Assembly (NCBI GenBank): GCA_003499325.1
Contig: DNIP01000124.1
Location: 1 to 12,407 of the forward strand
Source: Oscillospiraceae bacterium
Lineage (GTDB): Bacteria > Bacillota > Clostridia > Oscillospirales > Acutalibacteraceae
Direction: 5' to 3'
DNA length: 12,407 bases
A model generated the notes under the pieces. It was not told the DNA's origin. It ran no database searches and saw only the letters and a list, made by a program, of their open reading frames with translations. Of this stretch, positions 7,672 to 12,407 are shown piece after piece (within the stretch, counting starts at the first letter, position 1; every line of letters starts with the position of its first letter). The position numbers and the translations under genes were made by a program.

Positions 7672-8295
7672 TTATGCCAGCGGGATGAGCTTATCGACAA
7701 AGCCCGCGAACCCGAGGAAGGATAGGGATACCAGCGCGGCGGCAACCAGCGTGATCGGCAGACCCTTGAGCGATTTGGGGATATCTGCGCTCTCGAGCCG
7801 TCCGCGAACGCCTGCGAACATGACCATCGCGACGAGGAAGCCGATACCCGCGCCGAACGCGTTGACCAGTGCGTGACCGTAGGTGTAGGTATACGCGGAG
7901 GTGGAATCGACCTTCTGGATCACCAGCATGGTCACGCCAAGCACGGCGCAGTTGGTGGTGATCAGCGGCAGATAGATGCCCAGCGAGTTATACAGCGAGG
8001 GGATATACTTTCTGAGGATGATCTCGACGAGCTGTACCAGACCCGCGATGATCAGAATGAACAGCACGGTTTGCAGATAATCGAGCCCCATCGGCACGAG
8101 CAGATACATATAGATCGGGAAGGTGACGGCGGTCGCGAGCACCATGACGAAGGTGACGGCGACGGACATACCCACCGCGGTGTTGAGCTTTTTGGAAACG
8201 CCCAAGAAGGGACAGATGCCGAGGAACTTGGACAGAACATAGTTCTCGGTGAGGATCGCCGCGAGGAATACGGCGACGAGTGATTTAATCAGCAT
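7672..8295 (-). CDS. rnfA: Rnf complex membrane subunit A
   Basis: RnfA is an integral membrane subunit of the Rnf complex, paralogous to RnfE and homologous to NqrE of the sodium-pumping NADH:quinone reductase. In this 207-residue product the hydrophobic pattern gives about six membrane helices. The two conserved half-membrane cysteines are C28 (GICPFLG) and C116 (TTNCAVLG). In the related NQR/Rnf structures, such cysteines and their counterparts in the paralogue hold a 2Fe-2S cluster in the membrane. ENYVLSKFLG near the N-terminus is characteristic of the family. I chose the ATG at 8295 because AAGGAGG lies 9 bases upstream; an in-frame ATG at 8325 would run further into rnfE. The start overlaps the rnfE stop by 11 bases, indicating translational coupling. 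Confidence 0.95.
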   Translation of the reverse strand: MLIKSLVAVFLAAILTENYVLSKFLGICPFLGVSKKLNTAVGMSVAVTFVMVLATAVTFPIYMYLLVPMGLDYLQTVLFILIIAGLVQLVEIILRKYIPSLYNSLGIYLPLITTNCAVLGVTMLVIQKVDSTSAYTYTYGHALVNAFGAGIGFLVAMVMFAGVRGRLESADIPKSLKGLPITLVAAALVSLSFLGFAGFVDKLIPLA

Positions 8296-8980
8296 TTGCA
8301 GTCGCCTCCTTTGCGGTTTTTTCACAGGATTTCTCGGCGCAGTTCTCGGACATCGGACAGCCGTCGCAGGGCGAGGTCTTGACCTTTTTGCCGGCGCGGG
8401 AATTGAGCTTGTTCGCCAGCATGATCAGGATGCCGAACACGAAGAAGCCGCCCGGGGGCAGGATGAAGATCAAAATCTGTACCGGCATGATTGGCATACC
8501 GAACAGAGAGCCGGAGCCGAAGAACTCACGGATGATACCCATGCACAAGAGCGCCGCCGTAAAGCCGATGCCCATGCCCAGTCCGTCGAGGATGGAGGGG
8601 AGGACGGGGTTTTTGCCGGCGAACATTTCGGCTCTGCCTAAGATGATGCAGTTAACGACGATCAGCGGCAGATAGATGCCCAGCGAGTTGTTGATCGCGG
8701 GAGCAAACGCCTTGACGAGCATCTGCACCACGGTGACAAAGCCCGCGATGATGGTGATATAGGCGGGGATACGCACCTTGTCGGGGATGAACTTGCGCAG
8801 CAGGGAGATGACCGCGTTGGAGCAGATCAAAACTGCCGTAGCGGCAACGCCCATGCCGATCGCGTTGAACGCGGAGGTGGTAACAGCGAGGGTGGGGCAG
8901 GTGCCCAGCACCAGACAGAGAACGGGATTCTCTTTGATGATACCCTTGGTCAATTCTTTCAGGTAACTGCGTTTTTCCAT
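8285..8980 (-). CDS. rnfE: Rnf complex membrane subunit E, with cysteine-rich C-terminal tail
   Basis: RnfE is the membrane partner of RnfA and a homologue of NqrD. In this 231-residue protein, helices cover most of residues 15-195. NPVLCLVLGTCPTLAV with C28, and NNSLGIYLPLIVVNC with C111, are the family signatures; the two cysteines are expected to contribute to the intramembrane 2Fe-2S site. After the last helix a hydrophilic tail carries C205, C208, C214 and C219 (PCDGCPMSENCAEKSC), a CX2CX5CX4C arrangement that could bind a metal or cluster. The start overlaps the rnfG stop by one base (TAATG). A 30-base exact repeat is shared with rnfA (8660-8689 and 7960-7989), reflecting their paralogy. 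Confidence 0.95.
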   Translation of the reverse strand: MEKRSYLKELTKGIIKENPVLCLVLGTCPTLAVTTSAFNAIGMGVAATAVLICSNAVISLLRKFIPDKVRIPAYITIIAGFVTVVQMLVKAFAPAINNSLGIYLPLIVVNCIILGRAEMFAGKNPVLPSILDGLGMGIGFTAALLCMGIIREFFGSGSLFGMPIMPVQILIFILPPGGFFVFGILIMLANKLNSRAGKKVKTSPCDGCPMSENCAEKSCEKTAKEATANAD

Positions 8981-9549
8981 TACTCTGCCCCCTTTACGTT
9001 TTCTTTATACAGCTGACACGCGTCGTTGACCGCCTTGGTCACGGCACGAGAGCTGATGGTCGCGGAGGTGACCGCGTCGACCGTCTGTGCGTTGCCGGAG
9101 GCGCTGTCCTTGCTGACGGCGATATCCTCGTTGACGCTCAGACCGTTGTACTGGTCGCGGAAGGATTTATCCGAGGTGTTCTTGCCGAGACCCGGGGTCT
9201 CGTCGTTGTTATAGAATACGTCTACGGCGATGATAGAACCGTCGGCAATGCCGGTCATGACCTTGACCTGTCCGCCGTAGCCTTGGGTGGCGGTGGAGAT
9301 CGCGTAGCCCACCGTCTTGCCGCAGTCATCCACTCCCTTGTACATTACGTCGGGGATGACCTCTTCAAAGGTCTTTGCCTCGGGACAGACGGTCTGCATG
9401 CTTTCTTCCTTGCTCTGCTGGTTGTTGGCGGCGATCTGCTCGGCGGTGACGTTGTTGGTCAGCGCCAAAGCCGCTGTGACAACCAGACAGATCAAAAACA
9501 GGGAGAGCGTCGGGATCAAAATCGCCTTGGGAGTCAATTTGATTCTCAT
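8980..9549 (-). CDS. rnfG: Rnf complex subunit G, covalent FMN protein
   Basis: RnfG, a homologue of NqrC, is an electron-transfer subunit with one N-terminal membrane helix (residues 9-31) and a soluble FMN-binding domain outside the membrane. This protein has 189 residues. The flavinylation motif Dxx[ST]xAT is present as D158-A-V-T161-S-A-T164, with T164 the expected FMN attachment site. GYGGQVKVMTGI and NDETPGLGKN (around 115-124) are conserved features of the FMN-binding domain family. The true start is the ATG at 9549: it overlaps the rnfD stop as ATGA, MRIKLTPK is a normal RnfG start, and AGGGGG is upstream. A longer in-frame reading from 9732 is only rnfD sequence in another frame. Attachment of FMN needs an ApbE flavin transferase, which is not in this window. 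Confidence 0.95.
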   Translation of the reverse strand: MRIKLTPKAILIPTLSLFLICLVVTAALALTNNVTAEQIAANNQQSKEESMQTVCPEAKTFEEVIPDVMYKGVDDCGKTVGYAISTATQGYGGQVKVMTGIADGSIIAVDVFYNNDETPGLGKNTSDKSFRDQYNGLSVNEDIAVSKDSASGNAQTVDAVTSATISSRAVTKAVNDACQLYKENVKGAE

Positions 9550-10496
9550 TTCTGTTCCCCCTTCTTCTTTTTGATATAGCCCAGTGTGCGGGGAACGGTA
9601 GCGCGCTCGATCAGCGGTACCAGTATATTCATCAGCAGGATCGAGAAGGATACGCCCTCGGGCATATTCGAATATGCCCTGAGCAGGATCGTGAGGATGC
9701 CGCAGCCAATCGCGTAGATCACCTTGCCCCACTTGGTGACGGGGGAGGTGACGTAGTCGGTCGCCATGAAGATCGCGCCGATCATCAGTCCGCCGGAGAG
9801 CAGCTGATACAGCGGATCGAGCCCGACGATCAGGCTCATCACAGCCGCTGTTCCGAGATAGACGCAGGGAATGATGGGGGAGATGACCTTGCGGATGACA
9901 AGATAAACGCCGCCCAAAATCAGTGCCACGGCGCAGACCTCGCCGATGGAGCCGCCGCAGCGCCCCAGCAGGAGATCGACATAGGAGTAAACGCCCGGCT
10001 CAGCCGCGAGAGGGGTCGCGGAGGTGGTCGCGTCGATCGCGGCAGCCTTGGGAGCGCCCGCCGCGGTGACCCAGTGCATCATCGGCCCGGGGAAGGATAC
10101 CAACAGGACGATACGCGCCGCCAAGGCGGGATTGACAAAGTTCATGCCGATGCCGCCGAACATCTGCTTGACCACGACGATCGCGATCAGACAGCCGAAC
10201 ATGGCGATCAGCGGGTTGATATCAACAGGTAAGTTCAATGCAAGTAAAAGACCCGTAACCACGGCAGATAAATCGCCGATGGTGGTGTCGCGCTTCATGA
10301 TCTTGCGCGAGAGGAACTCGAGCAGAACGCAGGTTGCGATGCAGATCGCGATCAGCACCATGGAGCGCATGCCGAAGATCACGCATGCCATGATCGACGC
10401 GGGAATCAGCGCGATGATGACGTCGAGCATGATGCGGCTCGTGGTGCTGCTGCCCTTAAAATGCGGGGAGGCGGAAACATGTAATTTCGTATCCAT
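9546..10496 (-). CDS. rnfD: Rnf complex membrane subunit D, covalent FMN protein
   Basis: RnfD, a homologue of NqrB, is the large membrane subunit that carries FMN and is thought to take part in ion translocation. This product has 316 residues and multiple hydrophobic helices. SPHFKGSSTTSRIMLDV near the N-terminus and QMFGGIGMNFVNPALAAR at 111-128 are family signatures. The FMN attachment motif is D155-A-T-T158-S-A-T161, with T161 the expected site. FMATDYVTSPVT at 243-254 is also typical of the NqrB/RnfD family. The gene begins with ATG overlapping the rnfC stop by one base (TAATG), with AAAGGAGG upstream, and ends in an ATGA overlap with rnfG. Confidence 0.95.
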   Translation of the reverse strand: MDTKLHVSASPHFKGSSTTSRIMLDVIIALIPASIMACVIFGMRSMVLIAICIATCVLLEFLSRKIMKRDTTIGDLSAVVTGLLLALNLPVDINPLIAMFGCLIAIVVVKQMFGGIGMNFVNPALAARIVLLVSFPGPMMHWVTAAGAPKAAAIDATTSATPLAAEPGVYSYVDLLLGRCGGSIGEVCAVALILGGVYLVIRKVISPIIPCVYLGTAAVMSLIVGLDPLYQLLSGGLMIGAIFMATDYVTSPVTKWGKVIYAIGCGILTILLRAYSNMPEGVSFSILLMNILVPLIERATVPRTLGYIKKKKGEQK

Positions 10497-11869
10497 TATT
10501 TCTTACCTCCTTTATCTTTTGCGGCGATCTCTTCACGCTTTGCCTTTTGGATCAACGCCTTGCCGACGCGGATATTCTGCACCAGATGGCGCTTGGCGGG
10601 GCAGGCAAAGGAACAGCAGCCGCATTCCATGCAGTTCATGATGTTGTAGAATTTCAGCCCGTCGATGTCGCCGCGGTTTGCCGCGTTCGCAAGCTCTAAG
10701 GGCTGTAAGCGCATCGGGCACGCGTCCAGACACCTGCCGCAGCGGATACATGCCGTGGGCTCGCTGTATTTCGCTTCTTTTTCGGATAACGCCAGAATCG
10801 CGTTATTTTGCTTGAGAATGTACAGATCATCGTTCGGCAGGGCAATACCCATCATGGGGCCGCCCATGATCAGCTTGTAGGGCGGTTCCTTGTAGCCGCC
10901 GACAAAGTCGATGACGTCCTTGATCGGGGTGCCGATGGGCGCGATAACGTTGACGGGGTTTTCGATACAGCCGCCGTCGACCGTCAGTCGGCGCGAGATC
11001 AGCGGGATACCCGTTTTGAGATAGCGGGCGATGAAGGCGATGGAGCCGACGTTCATCACCAGACATCCCGCGTCACTGGGCAGACCGCCTACGGGCACCT
11101 CGCGTCCCGTGCACGCCTTGATCAGGATCTTCTCAGCGCCCTGCGGATAGGTTGCCTTGATCGGCAGAACGCGGATCTCATTGTTGGGATCAACAGAGCT
11201 GTCGGCGATCTCGCGCAGCGCCTTGATCGCGTCGGGCTTGTTGTTCTCGATACCGATGATCACGCGGTGGATGTCCAAAAATTCCTTGACCGTGATGATG
11301 CCCGAGATCACGTCCCACGAATCCTCGAGGATCTCGCGGTGGTCGGAGGTGATGTAGGGCTCGCATTCGGCGACGTTGATGATCAGGGTGTCAACGTTCT
11401 TATCCGAGGGGATATTGAGCTTGACGGACGTCGGGAAGCCCGCGCCGCCGAGACCCACCAGACCGCTGTTGCGAACTGCGGTGATCAGATCGGACAGGGT
11501 ATCGACCTTGGGCGGCTTGATGTCGGGAGAAAGGCGCTGTTCGCCGTCGCTCTCGATGAAGATCGCATCCACCTTACTGCCGTCGGGCATGGTGATTTTA
11601 TCGATTTTTTTGACCTTGCCGGAGACACTGGCGTGGATCGGAGCGCTGACAAAGGCGTCGCTTGCCGCGATCAGCTGACCGACGTCCACAATATCGCCGA
11701 CCTTGACCAGCGGCTTACACGGCGCGCCGATATGCTGCGTCATCGGCAGAGCGACCATGCTCGGCACCGGCAGCGTCACACTCTCTTTGTGCGCTGTGTT
11801 CTTGTTGTGCGGCGCATGCACGCCGCCCTTGGTGCGGTAGGGTCGCTTAGGAAAACTAAGTTCAGCCAA
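10496..11869 (-). CDS. rnfC: Rnf complex subunit C, NADH-binding iron-sulfur flavoprotein subunit
   Basis: RnfC is the peripheral subunit at which NAD+ is reduced, or NADH oxidised. The 457-residue protein begins with the conserved GGVHAPHNK segment and a barrel-sandwich domain (about 30-90). The nucleotide/FMN-binding domain related to complex I 51-kDa follows, with GLVGLGGAGFPTSVK at 136-150 and INVAECEPYITSDHR at 164-178. An SLBB-like region comes next. Two 4Fe-4S ferredoxin motifs are at C374/C377/C380/C384 and C413/C416/C419/C423, and a basic helical tail ends the protein. The start codon is TTG at 11869: AAGGAGG lies 7 bases upstream and no better ATG exists in frame. It is the first gene of the operon, about 60 bases after the probable transcription start. 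Confidence 0.96.
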   Translation of the reverse strand: MAELSFPKRPYRTKGGVHAPHNKNTAHKESVTLPVPSMVALPMTQHIGAPCKPLVKVGDIVDVGQLIAASDAFVSAPIHASVSGKVKKIDKITMPDGSKVDAIFIESDGEQRLSPDIKPPKVDTLSDLITAVRNSGLVGLGGAGFPTSVKLNIPSDKNVDTLIINVAECEPYITSDHREILEDSWDVISGIITVKEFLDIHRVIIGIENNKPDAIKALREIADSSVDPNNEIRVLPIKATYPQGAEKILIKACTGREVPVGGLPSDAGCLVMNVGSIAFIARYLKTGIPLISRRLTVDGGCIENPVNVIAPIGTPIKDVIDFVGGYKEPPYKLIMGGPMMGIALPNDDLYILKQNNAILALSEKEAKYSEPTACIRCGRCLDACPMRLQPLELANAANRGDIDGLKFYNIMNCMECGCCSFACPAKRHLVQNIRVGKALIQKAKREEIAAKDKGGKK

Positions 11870-11935
11870 AAAGATACCTCCTTCATATATAGAAGAAATT
11901 TACTATTTTAACGTATTAAACAACGCCATTTATAT

Positions 11936-11964
11936 ATAATAACATTAATATAGCAGTTTTTCAA
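11936..11964 (-). promoter_or_regulatory. Promoter of the rnf operon
   Basis: On the minus strand TTGAAA (11964-11959) is followed after 17 bases by TATTAT (11941-11936). The surrounding DNA is very AT-rich. Transcription would begin near 11929, about 60 bases before the TTG start of rnfC. No operator or riboswitch is evident in the leader. Confidence 0.7.
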
Positions 11965-12026
11965 TATAAAAAGATTGTTAAATAAATAACTTGTTTTCGA
12001 AGAATATAAAAAAGGAGATCGTGAAA

Positions 12027-12380
12027 ATGCAGTATTTATGGGCTTTTTTGGTAGGCGGAGCCTTGTGTCTGATCGGACAGGTGCTGATCGACCGCACCTC
12101 TCTGACCCCCGCAAGGATCCTGACAGGGTTTGTGGTAGCGGGCGTTGTGCTGTCGGCGGTCGGGCTGTATGAGCCGCTCGCTCAGCTCGCGGGCGCGGGC
12201 GCGACGGTGCCGCTGTCGGGCTTTGGGCACCTGATGGCGCAGGGTGTGCGCGACGCGGTGGACAAGGACGGCGCGATCGGCATTTTGACAGGCGCATTGT
12301 CCGCAGCGGCGGCAGGCATCGGCGCTGCGGTGGTGCTGTCGCTGGTGGCAGGTCTGGTCAGCAAACCGAAGGAGAAGTAG
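12027..12380 (+). CDS. spoVAE: Stage V sporulation protein AE
   Basis: SpoVAE is a small membrane protein of the SpoVA system that moves dipicolinic acid into the developing spore. This 117-residue product matches the family over its full length: MQYLWAFLVGG, then GQVLIDRTSLTPARIL, then GAGATVPLSGFGHL, and a C-terminal helix ending SKPKEK. Three to four membrane helices are visible (about 4-22, 30-47, 50-68 in part, and 85-112). The ATG at 12027 is chosen because AAAAGGAG lies 9 bases upstream; an in-frame GTG at 12021 is too close to that site. The gene is divergent from rnfC and has its own AT-rich upstream region, but I could not find a convincing sigma-G promoter. The usual upstream partners spoVAC and spoVAD are not present to its left; the window ends 27 bases after the stop. 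Confidence 0.93.
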   Translation: MQYLWAFLVGGALCLIGQVLIDRTSLTPARILTGFVVAGVVLSAVGLYEPLAQLAGAGATVPLSGFGHLMAQGVRDAVDKDGAIGILTGALSAAAAGIGAAVVLSLVAGLVSKPKEK

Positions 12381-12407
12381 AATTAATACTAATCCTTAAT
12401 AAAAACC

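Noticed and set aside
8980..9732. A 250-residue rnfG starting at 9732
   Set aside because: The first 61 residues are rnfD sequence read in another frame and resemble no RnfG. The ATG at 9549 overlaps the rnfD stop as ATGA and gives a normal RnfG N-terminus.
10808..11911. A 367-residue open frame on the plus strand opposite rnfC
   Set aside because: It is the mirror of rnfC codon bias, with Asp/Arg/Val-rich low-complexity composition and no motif. The similar open frames opposite rnfB (6839-7540), opposite the first lipoprotein gene (609-1607) and within 3586-4581 were rejected for the same reason.
11870..12026. A sigma-G promoter for spoVAE
   Set aside because: AT-rich near-matches such as CAATATA occur, but none has a matching -35 element at the expected spacing, so I could not support one.

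Overview
The window looks like a chromosomal stretch from an endospore-forming, anaerobic member of the Clostridia, most likely a Ruminococcus-like or other Oscillospiraceae gut bacterium. This is inferred from four things: a complete Rnf complex operon in the clostridial order CDGEAB, a SpoVAE homologue (spore dipicolinate uptake), a secreted type I dockerin protein, and strong AAGGAGG ribosome binding sites. The core genes are fairly GC-rich; the dockerin/HTH pair and the intergenic regions are visibly AT-richer.

Left part (1-2275): the 3' end of aspS (+) closes with a long terminator. A lipoprotein gene (+, 642-1433) follows, with its own near-consensus extended -10 promoter and a terminator. 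Facing it is a second lipoprotein gene (-, 1641-2219) with a lipocalin-like C-terminal domain, located just downstream of valS and separated from it by a strong bidirectional terminator hairpin. valS (-, 2287-4980) has a near-perfect sigma-A promoter at 5120-5148, and its leader contains a hairpin-rich dispersed repeat.

Middle part (5024-6837): a small accessory module. A dockerin-bearing secreted protein (-, 5373-6332) and a 70-residue XRE-family regulator (+, 6467-6679) are transcribed divergently from a shared region carrying a perfect 10+3+10 palindrome. Each gene ends in a closely related hairpin terminator, so the two terminators lie in inverted orientation. The module is bracketed by two inverted copies of a dispersed repeat that share an exact 17-bp end. 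Between valS and the dockerin gene lies an array of small palindromes (5151-5320); its AT-rich spacers are themselves complementary and could fold into a cloverleaf-like structure. This array and the bracketing repeats are the least explained DNA in the window.

Right part (6866-12380): the Rnf operon, transcribed leftward as rnfC-rnfD-rnfG-rnfE-rnfA-rnfB from a good promoter at 11936-11964, with overlapping or nearly touching genes. The products form a membrane complex that couples electron transfer between reduced ferredoxin and NAD+ to ion pumping. RnfC carries the NADH/FMN site and two 4Fe-4S clusters, RnfD and RnfG carry covalent FMN, RnfA and RnfE form the membrane core, and RnfB is the ferredoxin-facing multi-cluster subunit. 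Divergent from rnfC is a stand-alone spoVAE gene at the right edge. No tRNA, rRNA, CRISPR array or transposase gene is visible.
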